The translations under genes and the position numbers were made by a program. Positions 21,181 through 34,090 of a stretch of DNA of 64,000 nt are shown one piece after another. Each line of letters begins with the position of its first letter. The stretch's first letter is position 1. The notes under the pieces are model-generated. The model searched no databases. It saw only the letters and a program-made list of their open reading frames with translations, and had not been told where the DNA came from. The DNA is taken from contig NC_082599.1 in assembly GCF_030936135.1 (NCBI RefSeq), forward strand, positions 63,090,551-63,154,550. The letters run 5' to 3'. This DNA is from Gavia stellata. Its lineage: Eukaryota; Chordata; Aves; Gaviiformes; Gaviidae.

Positions 21181-23097
21181 GGTTGAATAGAACTCGACAG
21201 TATGTTTACTGCCTACACTCCAAAGATTCTGGCTGAGGTTTCTGTATATACAAACGGGGCATAAACAAGAGAGTATGTATTTTAGTGGGAAACAAAAAAG
21301 CCTCACCTTGCTTAGCTGAAGCTTGCTTCGTTTCATTTACATTGTCTGTAGGTTGTGTATATTCTACATACACAACAAGTCCTGCATTGCCCAAGCAAGG
21401 GAACTTCTGCCTGGATACAAAATGCACACAGCTAGGACACCATCTAGATGCGTTTATACGCATAGGAGATACACAGAACACATGCAGCAAGTATAAAGAG
21501 AACATATACGGATAGACATAGAGAGATACAAAGAAATATATGTCTTTCACCAACACAGATACACACCCCCCACGCACTGGCTATACAGAACATTCACAGA
21601 CACAATATCCTCTATCTGCCTCAGCTGATCTCATCTCGCTGAGGCTTTTTTCCTCTCTCAATTCGGAAGATAGATTATCTACGCATAAAAAAAGTATACA
21701 GACGCACATAGCACAACCACGTTTTTCTCTCCCTAGATACACTCTCTACACAGAGCACACACATGGAGCGTGCAGAATAGACGTACGATGTGTCAGTCGG
21801 GTATGTATTACACTAAAGCAGTCAGACAGGACAGGGGAAGCTACGCTTTCTGTCTTTATGGTGAATATGAATGTCGATGCCTTTATGTTGAATCGGTACC
21901 GTCTCCACACGGAACACAGACATTTTCAAGTCCAAGGGAGGAAGGGCATTTCCCTCTGCGTATGGAGCGTATGCTGTCCTGACTTGGAGCACACAGACAT
22001 GAATACACTTACTTTACGTGCAGACATATGCAGAGAGAGGGGCAAGGTATGTTTTTTCCATCAGCACAGAGCTCACGTGTTGCCATTACACAGAATACGT
22101 CCTGTCTGGCTGTAGAGTAGATCCAAAGAGCTGAGGCAGGTCTTCTCTGCTTCCAGAAGAGAGCCTCTTTCCATGGAAGACTACAGAAGACCCATACAGT
22201 CACGCTTTTCTGTCTGTATGCACAAGAGATCCTAACTACCAAATACACACAGGGCTGAAGAGAGGATTTGGTTTATCTCTATTGAATATATTCGACAGGA
22301 GAGGAAGGCTTGTCAGTGTTTTCTTTGAATACAGCCTATGCATATGTGGAATACAGGCAGGCAAGGTGATGAGAGGCTTTTCTGTCTGCATAGAGAATAT
22401 ATGGGCTCAATATAACACATGTACATATAAAGGCAGTGCCTCACCTACCTCTACATCTAATAACGACCATCTGTGTGCACACAACATGCCAGCAACAAGG
22501 GGAGGCTTTTCTGTCACTATACAGACTACATACTGTCTTCCTCAAGACTACGCATGGACGGGCAAAGCCAGGCTTGCCTTCTCAGTATGCAGCGTATACC
22601 AGGATATACTTTGCCTATCAGAAAAGAGATGGTGAGGCTTTTCTCTCCAGATACAGACTCTATTTCTTCTGTAGATAGACTGTATGCAGGCAAAGCATGT
22701 CTACTCATGGACTAGATACTGCCAAGGCTGGGCTTTTGGGTCTGCTTATACAGTGTGCGCTGGCTGTACAGGGAACAGAAACCAACAGAAGGGTGAGGTG
22801 GGGCAATACCCTTCCGTCACCAGACAGGCTATAAAATGGCTCTACAGAGAAGACGTATGGAGAGCTCCGCACACCACTTTCCTGTTGGGATGCAGAACGT
22901 ATTCTGCTGACGGAGCAGAGATGGGCCAGGTGAGGCAGGGCCTTCCCACCCACCAGCATGTGAAATCTGGGGAGGCTGGGGGGGGAAAGGGGAGTGTCTC
23001 TGTACATCAGGCACACTCTGCCTATAGAAGCACACAAGCAGGGGACGTGAGGCTTTTCTCTTGGCAGAGCAAAGACTTGGTGCACACAAGTAGTAAG
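21181..23097. repeat. Highly degenerate tandem repeat
   Basis: Variants of a core, GAGGCTTTTCTGTCTGTAT then a (G)GAGTATA-like stretch and CACAGA(G/A)CACA, recur many times (for example near 21640, 21846, 21956, 22204, 22376, 22503, 22637 and 23050). Spacing is irregular, roughly 65-130 bp. The copies are too diverged to fix a consensus by eye. The same core continues after the LTR at 23653. Short open frames here are fragmentary and unconvincing. Confidence 0.55.
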
Positions 23098-23652
23098 TGT
23101 TACAGAACATCTCCAAACACAAGGTCAAAAACAAGTGAAAAAGAATGGAAAGAATGGAAAGAAGCTACTTCATAACAAATGCACCTGGTATTTAGACAAA
23201 TTAAAGATAAAAACTGTCTCCACTAACTCTCCACTAACTAGCAATAATGATTAACGCAAGGACAAATTCTAGAAAAAGAGAGTGCCAAAATAGTGCCCTA
23301 AAGTTAACCTGCCTCATTATAGTCTCAGTACAATGTTAAAAACCTCACCTCCTAGTTAGAAGAGCCCCCAACCCAAATAAGCCCCCTACTCTCTGAGCAT
23401 GTGTAGGGAATTAATAGAGAACTGTGTCTTTAAGATGAAGTAAGAAAGGTACTAACCAAGAGTTAATTTAGGGGTAGGATCAGTAGGCGTAACTAACTTT
23501 GTTAACTGTTTTAAATACCTGTCATGATTTTAACCTGGTGTGCATGCTGGGAGGAGAAATCCCCCTTGCACCCAGTGCTGCAATAAACCAATGTCGGCTT
23601 TCTAAACTATCATTTGGTTTGGAGAGTTTTCTTCGTTACGATTTTCGGTAAT
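23098..23652 (+). mobile_element. Solo ERV LTR (about 555 bp), same family as 1170-1707 and 36910-37447
   Basis: It starts TGTTACAGAACATC and shares the body of the other two LTRs: the TAGCAATAATGATTAACGC region, the CCCCCTACTCTCTGAGCATG region and the AATAAA at 23582-23587. The last about 60 bases (U5) differ strongly from the other two. A possible 5-bp target duplication GTAAG lies at 23093-23097 and 23653-23657, but an LTR end at 23652 lacks the usual CA, so the 3' boundary is uncertain. No PBS or gag follows. Confidence 0.85.
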
Positions 23653-23830
23653 GTAAGTACAGGGCTCTCCTGCCTGTATGTGGAGTACAGGCCGTCTAGA
23701 GAGCAGGGAGATCACTCTGGACTTAGAACATACACTGCTCATCTGCTCAACAGACCCAGACAGGCTGGGGACGGTGGGGCGCTCCTGCCTGTACGCAGGC
23801 AATGCCCTCTTTGTAGAGCACAGGCAGAAG
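23653..23830. repeat. Continuation of the degenerate tandem repeat after the LTR
   Basis: Two more units with GCTCTCCTGCCTGTATG and GCTCCTGCCTGTACGC cores are seen. The LTR therefore inserted into a pre-existing array. Confidence 0.5.
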
Positions 23831-24439
23831 GGTGAGGCAAGGCAAGGCTGCCGGGGGGCTGGCAGCTATCAGAGCTCTCCTCTTGCAGCTAGGTAGAGGC
23901 ACCCTTCTGCCAGCCTGGCCTGAAGTTTCCAGTGGCTTGCAGCTCACTGGGTGCTCAGGGCCACCATGCTCCAGGGAGGCTGAGGAGGCTCATCAGGCCC
24001 TCATCCCAATGACATCCAGGGGGAAGAGCCCGGGGCTCTGGCAGGATTGTCCTCAGGAAGGCTCAAGTAGGAGCAAACACATCCTGCTGCTTAGCACCAC
24101 TGGGCTGGTGGCACAGTCAGGGCTTCGGCTCCTATGACCACAGGACCCTTCCTCGAGGAGCACAAGGAATAAGGACTGCCGGCCCAGGGACACGGCTCCC
24201 TCGACTGAGCGCACAAGAGAGTCTCTGCGAGCAGGCTGGCTAACCCAGTGAGGAAGGCCTGCAACCACATACACCACCACAGCCTTCTCCGACCCTGCAG
24301 GCACAGTGCCGGGGGCAGCGAGGAGGCGTCCAGGGGACAGCAGCACAGAGCAGTATCGTCTCACACCCCATGTGTGAAAGCAGAATGAGGGGGCAACTGT
24401 CTCCACCCTCCGCTGGACTCCCTGTCCACAGACACAGAA
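23831..24439. other. Unassigned sequence upstream of the CR1 fragment
   Basis: I see no supportable gene. It may be diverged CR1 or single-copy DNA. No splice-compatible frame was recognised. Confidence 0.35.
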
Positions 24440-25385
24440 AAACTGACCAAGGTTAAGGGCATGCTGGGCTGCGGCCACCATTCGGCTGTAGAATTTAAAA
24501 AACTGAGGGAAGTGAGCAAACCAGCAGGATCACAATGCTGGACTTCAGCGGAGCAGACTGCGCTTCCTGAAGAGCTTCTAGGCAGGAGCCAACAGGAGAC
24601 CGGCCTGGAGGGCAAAGGGGCCCAGGGCAACTGGTTGAACTTCAGGGACCACAGCCCCCACCTCCCCAGGCACCAGAAGGGTCCGTGCCAAAACACAGAG
24701 TCAGTCACAAGTAGCAGAAGGCCAGCACTGACGGACAGGAAACTCCTGAGACACCTCAAACGCCAAAAAGGAAGAACACACGAGGCGCAGACAGAGATGG
24801 GATACCCAGGAGGAACAGAGAGACATTGCGCAAGCATACAGGAATGGACTGTGGAAAGCCGCAGCTTAGCTGGAGGCAAACTAGGAAGAGATGAAGGACA
24901 ACAGGAAGGGCTTCTGGAAGGCTACTGGAAGCAGAAGGAAGCCTAAGGGAAATGCAAGCCACTGCTCAACAGCAAGGGAACTTACTGGCAAAGGACAAAG
25001 GAAAAGCTAGAGAAGATGATACACAGGGCAGAGGTGTGTGGGCAGGGGGTTGGGTGTGTGTTTTGGGGGGGTGTTTGCCCCACTTCTCACTCCTACTTCT
25101 CTCCCTCACTGGAGGAAACAAAGCCAGACTCTTCTTGAGGGGCACACTGGCAGGACAAGGGGCAATGGACAAGGTGCAGATTTTGACTCAAGACAAGGGA
25201 AGTTGCTCACCATGAGGCTGCCCAAGCACTGGAACAAGTTGCCAGGGATGATGCTGAATCTCCCTCCTTGGAAATACCCCGAACGTAACCGGACACAGCC
25301 CGGAGGACGTGCTCTGAGCAGGAAATCAGACCAGATGGCAGCGGGAGGACCTCCCCCACCCCAACCTACCCCATTCTACGAAGCC
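24440..25385 (+). mobile_element. CR1 LINE fragment, old, with internal deletion
   Basis: 24460-24955 resembles the inter-domain part of CR1 ORF2 between endonuclease and reverse transcriptase (landmarks GAGGGCAAAGGGGCCCAGG and GGACAACAGGAAGGGCTTCT). After a gap, 25145-25385 resembles the CR1 3' end (AGGACAAGGGGCAATGG, CACTGGAACAAGTTGCCAGG, then a degraded ACCCCATTCTA end). The reverse-transcriptase part between them is missing. All frames are broken, so it is inactive. Confidence 0.7.
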
Positions 25386-27599
25386 CCAGAGATTTCTCAT
25401 GTCACTCCAGTATTCTCCCAATTCATCACCAGCAACCGCTCTTGTTAAGAGCTCTACAAAAGCGTCTGCGGAGCACTACACTTGCTCCTAGGACATCAGG
25501 GGAGTTGCTGGAGACAGCAACCCTTACCTTCCATCACTTCCAGACAACTGAAGCGCAGCAAGCCTAGGGCACACTAAAGCCATTGCGGACAGCTAACAGA
25601 AACAAAGGCAGAGGTTAACGGCTAGGTCTTCCCATCTGAGGCCAGATGGGGGTAAGTAAAACAGTTCTAGAAAGCACAGGGCTGGCAGGCACATGAGAAG
25701 ACACAGGACTGCTCCTCCTGGGGAAAGCTGGCCGTGTGCAGCTCAAGTTCCTCCCCCCACCTTTCTCTCCCCCGGGGAGGAAGAAGGAACCAATTCAGCT
25801 AAACTCGCTTTCACCCTCTTGTGGAGGGCACCCAGGAACTCAATCAACTGGTCAGACTCTTGGGCAGTATCTAATACAGAGACATACCCCTTCAGGCTAA
25901 ATAGAAAAGTCTTTAGGTATATTTCAGAAATTTACATACAGATACCAGTATTTACAGACTTACAATGTATCAGTCCTTTTACAGAAATAGCATTCCTAAA
26001 CACATTCCCATTTAAATATACCTGCGGGCAGGACCACGCTTCAAGCACAGACAACCACATACAGCAAAGGGAAAGCACGTTCACCCACGACAGCTATCGC
26101 AGGACGACTCAGGTGCCATATTGCTCTGCGAGGGTCCACAACAACTACAAACCTCGCTCCTGGCCTCCCCACAGGGAACAAGTGTTCCTCACTTGCTTTC
26201 CCCAAATGCAAGAGGCTACCACCAGCACCAGATATGACACTGTCTTTACCAAGCAGAAAGGGGAATCCCGACACCCCACCAAGTCAACTCACCTTGGGAA
26301 GGCAGAGAGGAAGGAACCGAGGAGATGGCCCTTCAGGCATGCAATAAGCCTTGCACAGAATCGGCTGATCTAAGGACAGAGATGAATTTTTATGAAACGC
26401 GTCACATGGAAGGTATTTTGGCCCTTTCCCACTTTCTAGCAAGAAGTAATGCATCTCAAAGCAAAGGCTATTCCAGAATAATCTGAGGTGCTGCTGCTAA
26501 ATGTCCCCATTTCCTGTGGCTGGGTGCAAGCAGACCTGTCAGACAGACAGACAGGAGCTGTCAGGTACCGGTACTTGGGGGTTGCACATACAGGAAAAGC
26601 TAGGAGAAGGGAGAACGGGCCACACGTGGCTTTCAGTCGGGTCAAAGCATCCCACACTGTCACTGAGCGCGACTGTGAACACGAGCTACCGCTACACTCG
26701 CTTGTGAAGTCTGGACTAGGTGTCAGCTAAACGAGGCATTGCTTTCTACCAAGTTTTGCTTCCGTTCAACTTTTCACCTCTACAATACTCTTGCTTTGCA
26801 ACTTGAGTTTCTTACCATCAAGCTTGAAAGACATCTAAGAACGGGTCCCCGCTCTGTATCGCAGAGAAACCGATGTGGTGACCAGTCTGCTCTAGTCTCC
26901 TCACCTTAGTTTCAAGCTCATCAGAAGATGCTGCAAGAGACAAGCAGCATTACTATGCTGTGATACAGAAGAAAAATAAAGCAGAGCGACTCATTCCTGC
27001 ACTGCCAAACACCAGAATGCAGCAAATTCTGCAAACAGGTACTTAGCAGGGAAAGCAACGCTCAAGCCAGCACACTTCAAACTAGACCCTACAGGACTTT
27101 AGCAAGCATGAGGGCAGCGGGGCCTCTCGGAAAGCGAGTCCCCCGCTGCTCACGGCGGGAGGAGGGACGGAAGGGCAACAGGCACCATGAGCAAAGACAC
27201 ATTTGTGACACTGCTCTGAAAAGATGACTCCACACCACCTTTTCAGTCAGGCTCCACAAAGCTGGGCAGCGCTAGAGTTAATCCTGCTCGGGCAGCTCCT
27301 GCTTGGCTCGGGGGTGATGTCCATGGCCATTTCCCAAGCCAGGCCCCTTCTCCCCGTGTCCAGCACAGCACGACTGGAGCTCCCTGAGCACAAAGCCCTT
27401 GGCTGGTTGCTGCCCCCCCAACCCCCCAGCTGTAGCTCAGCGCATGGGCCAGGCTTCGTTTATTCCACACAAGCAGTTCTGTGGGAAGGAAAGGTTTTGG
27501 ATGTGCTTGCGTCTTACCCCGCCCCTCGTGTCCATACTAACGCCATAACCGACTCCCTTAGTTTCCCAGTGCCAAAGGGGGGGCGGGGGCCGTAACGGT
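25386..27599. other. Intergenic sequence without a supportable gene
   Basis: A 226-codon plus frame at 25693-26373 exists, but it has no recognisable domain and ordinary composition. I treat it as chance. No repeats were identified with confidence. Confidence 0.4.
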
Positions 27600-28440
27600 C
27601 CCGGGTGAGGTGGAAACGGGCAGCACCCGCGGTCCCCATCCTCCGACTGCAGCGCTCAGCCCCTGAACCCCCGGGACCCCCGGCTTCCAACACCCAGCGT
27701 GACACCCCCCTTCCGCAGCCCGGAGCACACCCGGCGCCCGCTGCAGCGCCGGTCCTCACGGCAGGGCCGGGCACCGGCTCCGCACCTCCAGGCGGGCTGC
27801 CCGCCGCCCGCTCCCCGCAGGAAAGGGCCTCTCTCCCCTCGGCAGCACCCGGGACGAGGTCTCCGCTCCCCCGCCCGCCCTCCCCGCACACCCCCCCCTC
27901 ACCTCCTCCTCCTCCTCCTCCTCCGGACAGCGCCGCTCCGGCCCCGCCGGCAGCTCCACGCGCAGCGCCCCGCGGCGGCGGCCGTTGCCTTCAACGCCCC
28001 CCTCGCCTCCCGCCGGCCGTTACCGCCCGACGGTAGAGGGGAGGGGAGGGGAGGGGAGGGGAGGGGAGGGAGGGGAGGGGAGGGGAGGGGAGGGGAGGGG
28101 AGGGGAGGGGAGGGGAGAGGAGGGGAGGGAGGGGAGGGGAGGGGAGGGGAGGGGAGGGGAGGGGAAGGGAGGGGAGGGGAGGGGAGGGGAGGGGAGGGGA
28201 GGGGAGGGGAGGGGAGGGGAGGGTAGAGGAGAGGAGGGGAGGGGAGGGGAGGGGAGGGGAGGGGAGGGGAGGGGAGGGGAGGGGAGGGGAGGGGAGGGGG
28301 CCCCGGGGGAAGGAGCGGGGCGCCGGCAGCCCCGGCCCCCGCCAAACCCCACCCCAAGCCAAGCCTGGGGCAAGCCCCAGCCCTGCGCTACAGACCTGCT
28401 CCGGCCCCTCCTGCGGAGGGCTCACTGAGGCGGCTGCGCC
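27600..28440. promoter_or_regulatory. CpG island containing a pentamer array
   Basis: GC-rich, CpG-dense sequence lies on both sides of an AGGGG tract, and the transition to AT-rich DNA after 28440 is sharp. This fits a promoter island of a gene I cannot identify. A GTGAGT at 28488 could be a first-exon donor on the plus strand, but no downstream exon was found. Confidence 0.5.
28036..28297. repeat. (AGGGG)n microsatellite, about 260 bp
   Basis: Nearly uninterrupted GAGGG pentamers on the plus strand, with a few variants (GGGAA, GGGTAGAGGAGAGG near 28221). One strand is essentially all purine with repeated G4 runs, a strong G-quadruplex and triplex candidate. Proline/serine-rich minus frames through it are composition artefacts. 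Confidence 0.97.
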
Positions 28441-31400
28441 CTGGATCGAAATGTGGTCCACCCTTGAGGAAAGGGACGGAGCCACATCGTGAGTTCCCGA
28501 GTTACAAGCAGCGTGGGCTATGCTCTGCACATTATTCCCTGCAAATGTCTGTGGAGGAGGAGAAGTCCAAGGTGTGTAGCATACCTCCTTAGCGCTGCTG
28601 AAGTTGGTAGTGATTTTTCTGACAAGTGACATACTGGTCCTGGGTCTTTTGGTGCCATTGCACTATATGCAGAAGACCCCTTATTTGTGGGCTCTGCCAG
28701 GTGTGATGTATGTGCTAAGCAACAGCCCTTGGTCTTGTGGGTTTCCTCTATTCTTTACACCTCATTGCCAAGTATAGAATTCCCCTTATTTATAGAGTTA
28801 TTTTTTTAATTGTAGAATGCCTGTGCATATTCAAATATTTCTCTCCCTTGTGCTTGTATTGACATTGATTGAGAATGGAAATAATAAAATTGAGAGCCTG
28901 GGAAAGAGGTATGATGCATTTTAAAAACTCGAATTTCCGTGGGGTTGTGATTTTCCCAGGCAAACAATCTTTCTGTGGCCCGGCACGACACCCGAGCCAC
29001 GCCGAGTCTGGCAGTTGGTGTATTCTGTGAAGGTGTGTTGCCAATGGTTTCATCCTATGGACCTGTCAGTACAAGGGGTGTGGGAACTCAAGCAGTGAGG
29101 GAAAAGGTGTCTGTGCTGCCTCACGCACACGATTGCAGCAGCTTCCTCTCTTCTATGGAGACTGTTGCTTTCCACACTTGTGCACTTGGGCAGTTTCTTC
29201 ACATTCCTGGATAAAAAAGACACTCCTTTGCTTCCTTACTGCAGACTTCTGTGTTCTCTTTGTTTTTCTAAGGCAGATGTTGAGGTGAAAAAGTTGGCTT
29301 AGTGCATAGGTGGGAGGGACATTGGCTTTGCTCCGAGTTGGTTTTGGGAAGGGTGTGTAGCTGGGAATGTAATTCCTCTTCTGAAGGCTACAAACTACAC
29401 GTGAGTGGGATTTCTGGCGTAGGTTTCCTTGTACTGCTCTGTCGTTGTACTAAAATCTCCGTCCCCGTGCCTTGTCCTTTGGTAGTGGGTCAGCTGGCTC
29501 TGGGTGTATGAGGTTGTACGTGATCTTGCTCTTCCTCAGCAACGGCTGGACAGGTAGTCTGCAGGTTCTAGTGCCTGTTGGAGACAGAGGAGAATAGCTT
29601 ACCAGTTCTCACGTAGGACTTCGGCAATTGTTTCAGATATGTTATTTAGACCTTGACATGACTGCATAACAACATCATTTCGGAGCCCTGGTTATACAAG
29701 TGTTTATTAAACATGGTAATGAAGTCAGTGTTTCACCGTAAACTCATCCGTTAACTCCGAAAGATTTTTGAACTGATTCCAAGTTATCCTGGCTTTGCTT
29801 CCCTGTTGCATTATCTGGATTATAAAGAAAGTACAATTGGTAGCATCGTATAGTTCAAATTATAATGCTTGGCTCCTTAAGAATTTCATTTATTTCTACA
29901 GACGCAGAATCCTAATTGCAAAGAGAAGTTAATGGAGAAGCTGAAGTTTTAAAAATACTTGTTCCATTTCTTTCTTGCTTTATCAGTTACTGACCAAACC
30001 AAACTAGTTAGCGGACAACTTCATGGGGCAGAGACGTGTTTCCATTGCACCTTAGGAACCTGAGTTGCTAAAGTGGGGAGAGGGATTTTCTGCAGGGACT
30101 AAAGCACAACTTTTGAGAGCACTTCTTCGGCAGGTGCTGTTGGGAGGGAGGAACAGAGCCTTTTCCTACCTTGTGGGTTAGCAGTCAGGACCTTTGCACT
30201 TTGGAATGGCAGAAGCCCTTGCTGCTCCAAGAAGGGACTTGAAGGATCCAGATTAATTCTGCTGATAAGGAAATCTCTTAGTATTGTCTGCTCCTGTTGG
30301 AGTTTGGGTATTTGAAACCTGTCCAAAGAACTTGCCTCATCTCCCTGCCTGTAAGGAAGATCCCTGATTGCTTGTTTGGATCTTTCTGAAGAGGGCAGCT
30401 AACTGGTCCACTGCTCCTATCAGAATGAAGCATGCAGTCCTCATCTGTCCTTTCCAGATAAACCAGAGCTATGATTTTGAAAACGATGATGTTGGGTCTA
30501 GAGACCAAAGAAAAACTGTATTTTGTCATTAGATATAGAACCAATGGACAATTTAAATTGGCATGTGGATCCCTTTTCATTACAGCAGTTCTTCTGTCCC
30601 TTTTGCTTCTGTCTCACTAAAGCATGCTTATATTTGATGTTTATAAGGCAAAGGACTGGACCACTGCAGCATGAGGAGTTATTGGTGGTGGTGCACGGAG
30701 GTGTGGAACTGGCACGTACTTGCCTCTCACTGAGGCAGTTTGTCGCTCATTGCCACAGCTCAGGTGGTGAACAATAATCCATTCTTTTGGTGTGACTCGG
30801 TAGTGTCTGGTAATGTGACCGTACCCTTCTCTGTGTTTTACCTCCATCCCCAGAACTGGCTTAGCATGGTTTGAGCTTCAACTAACAACTGTTTTTTTAG
30901 CAAGAAACTTTCTCTTTGTATCTACCTGGCTTTCAGTCACAATGTAAATAACTTGAGTGTCTTGATCTCTGTCTAACAAACAGCCTGGCAGTAGTGATTT
31001 TTGGACGATTCAGAAGAAAAATACTACACTGCAAGATCTAACCTGGTATTTTTCATCTTATACCTTTCTTTGTCAGTGTTAGTTCTGTCTTTGTTTTCCT
31101 TTTTCAAAGCTCATGTTTTGCCCTGTTGTTGTACTGGTGTTTTCATCTGTGTAAAAGCCATTTAGTCTAAGGATGAGTCTAGATGCGTGTTTCTGTAATG
31201 TAGGAAGGAATTCTTAGTATGTGCAGTATTGGAAGTAATTAACCCATATTCATGTTTAGTTGAATCGTTTTTATAGAAGGGGCTCAGTATTAGGCACTCA
31301 TGCTAATTTCTTTATTTAACTGCCTTGCAATGCATAACTTGTTAGTTTTTTGGAGGGTGATTAAAAATAGAAGAGACAGTCTCTTTGTATTTTTGCCTGG

Positions 31401-32890
31401 TAGTTCCTTTAAACAGTCCCATGAAAGACTATGAAATTATATAAATGTAGTCTCTGAATTCTCCAGATGGTAATTATGTGACAGAATGAATATACACTGA
31501 ATAGCAATAACAGAAAGTGGGGTCCTAAGTGTTTTCAATGGCATTTGGCATCGCTTACAGTCTGATACATTTTCGACATTTTCTTTTACTGCACTGCTAA
31601 AAAATTTGGTTCCTAGCATTGCAGTGTAGAAATTACTCTAGAAAGAGAGTTTTCTTATTTCTGTGCTCTTTAGGTACTGTGTAGTTCAAAACGTAATGCT
31701 TTTAAGTCTTGGACATCTTCATATACTGTTAAAAAAGTTAAAGAAACGTTTTGTACTAGATGAAGAGCATTATTCTGCTAACTTTCTTTGATTTGTGAGA
31801 CATTTCATAGAAGTGCATGCAGTGAGGGGAAAATGGAAAACTGGGGTGCTTGGGAATGTCTTGTTTTGTTTTTCATGTGGTGTTTTTTGTTTTGGATTTG
31901 TTTGTTTGTTTTGGCACAAGTTGGCTTGGTGTGACGTGAATCTGCCAATACCATAGTTACTGAGAGCTTAGACTGTCTTCCCCATTTGTGGAAGGAACTT
32001 CCTGTATTCCTTGATTATGAAAATGTTTCATAAATTGTGTTGAGATCAGTAGCTTAGATTTCGCTGTACGCAGTTGGAACACCTCCATCGTGTGCAATTG
32101 CTCTGGTTTGGGGAGTGTGGTTTTGGTTTTTTGGTTTGGTTTTCTTTTGGTTTCATCTTTTCAGTTTAACACTTTTTAAGATCTGCCTTTTTCAGGATAC
32201 TTTCAGTGTTTGTCTCGTATCTTGCTAGCCTCGTACCTGTGGGTCTAAGAGACGAAGGAGAACATGTCTCCTAACTGGACTGTCCTTTCCCATCCTTCTT
32301 TTGCCCCATGCTGTTCAGTACCCTCTTCAAAAATTATTACTATGACAAAGCTTGTGAAGTGCTATTGTTCTCACAGTCATGGGAGGGTTTTTAAAGTCAA
32401 TCGACAGCAGTTTCTGTGTTTCACTGCTTTCTTCACAACCTCCTGTGCTCATTGTGAATCAAAGAGGAGAATTCTGGTTTGGTGGTAATGCTTCACCCAT
32501 TTGTGAGGTTTTTCCAGTAAGACCTAATCCTTCTGGAAATTAGGAGAACTATTTAGTAGTTGGTTCCTTCTTCTGTTGTGGACCAGCACACACTAATCAG
32601 ACTTTCTCTCTCTCTGTCTCTGTCCTTCCCCCACTCCCCGCTCCTGCTCTGACAGTATTGGCTTCAGGAATGTTCAGTGAGAAAAGTGATATGTGGATTT
32701 TTCAAACGTCATCAAGAGGAAAAGACTACTTTTTCAGAAGCACAATATATCACCTACTACTGTTGGGGTCTTTCCCATGCTGTTCTACTGGGTTTATAAA
32801 ATACCTTTTGAGCAGCAACTCTTTTGCGGAGCTACGTGTCTCTAAGATCCTACTGTTACAGGGCATCTTGAGAAACAAGGGTTAAAAGTA
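28441..32890. other. 4.4-kb AT-richer intergenic or intronic sequence
   Basis: All open frames are short (100 codons or fewer) and none is recognisable. T-rich and GTTT-rich stretches occur near 31860-32160. I see no repeats of known families, tRNA or conserved exon. It could be an intron or 3' UTR of an unrecognised gene. Confidence 0.45.
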
Positions 32891-34090
32891 CAAGCAAAAA
32901 AAAAAAAAAGTACAGCAAGAAAGGAGGCCATCTGCCAAACTCCTCGACCACAGACGGCTGAAGAACTCCATACGTGTTTAGGGATGACGGGATGGTGTCG
33001 TCTATGGATCTATAACTACGGACTCTTGGTAAGACCACTCTATAAACTGTTAACATCTAATCCAAAAGACCTCACCTGGAACGGGGAAGCAGAAAGAGCA
33101 TTCCAACAACTGAAAAGAAAATTAATGGAAGCCCCTGCCTTGGGGTTACCAGATATTAGTAAGACGTTCTGGTTGTTCTCCCAGGAGAAACAGGGAATAG
33201 CCCTGGGAATCCTAGCCCAAAACTTGGGACCATATAGAAGCGCAGTGGCCTATTTCTCCAAACAACTTGAAGAAGTAAGTAAAGGTTGACCTAGCTGCTT
33301 AAGGGCGGTAGCAGCATTGGTGCTAAATAGTCAAGAAGCACGTAAATTTACATTGGGCCAAAAGATTACAGTGCTGACATCTCATACTCTATCCACAGTA
33401 TTAGAGGTGAAAGGGGGGCATTGGCTCTCACCACAGAGATTCCTTAAATATCAGGCTGTTCTGGTGGAACAGGATGATGTGGAAATAATTGCTACTAACA
33501 TTGTCAATCCAGCAACTTTCCTCAGTGGAACCACGGGAGAACTGGTATCCCATGACAGCCCGGAAACAATTGAAGCGGTCTATTCCAGCCGACCAGATCT
33601 AAAGGAGGAGCCACTGGAAGACGCTGGGGATTCCTGGTACACAGATGGAAGTAGCTTTGTTCGACAAGGCGTCCGCAGAGCAGGGTATGCAATAACCACC
33701 GTGAATCAGGTAATAGAATCCGCAGCCCTTGCCCCAAATACTTCGGCACAAAAAGCAGAAATAATCTCTTTAACCCGAGCGTTGGAGCTAGCCAAAGACA
33801 AAGACATTAATATCTGGACAGACTCCAAATATGCTTTTGGGGTAGTCCATGCCCATGGAGCCATATGGAAAGAAAGAAGACTCCTATCCACCCAAGGGAA
33901 ACATATAAAACATGCTGAAGAAATTCTTAGGCTCCTGGAAGCAGTGCAGCAACCCGAAAAAGTGGCTATCATGAATTGCAAGGCTCATCAGAAAGGAGAT
34001 ACCGCTCAAGAGTTGGGCAATGCTATGGTGGATCGAGAAGCCAAAAGAGCATCTGAGAAAGGTGAATTAGAGGTGCAGTCTTTGCAATAA
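32891..34090 (+). pseudogene. ERV pol remnant: RT thumb/connection and RNase H
   Basis: This is a 5'-truncated class I (gamma-like) retroviral pol. An open frame from about 32918 covers the C-terminal part of reverse transcriptase, including a CRLW motif. It is interrupted by one in-frame TGA at 33287-33289 and continues in the same frame to 34090. RNase H is recognised from YTDGS near 33640, a QKAE helix near 33748, WTDSK near 33817 and an AHQKGD segment near 33985. The RT catalytic palm, protease and gag are absent. A run of 14 A just before 32910 lies at or close to the truncation point. Confidence 0.9.

Noticed and set aside
25693-26373. 226-codon plus-strand ORF
   Set aside because: No recognisable domain, no splice or promoter context, and ordinary composition; compatible with chance.
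28036-28297. Telomere-like repeat
   Set aside because: The unit is AGGGG, not TTAGGG, and has no telomeric hexamers.
27899-28632. Proline-rich minus-strand ORFs across the AGGGG tract
   Set aside because: They are translations of the pentamer repeat, and several frames are open at once.
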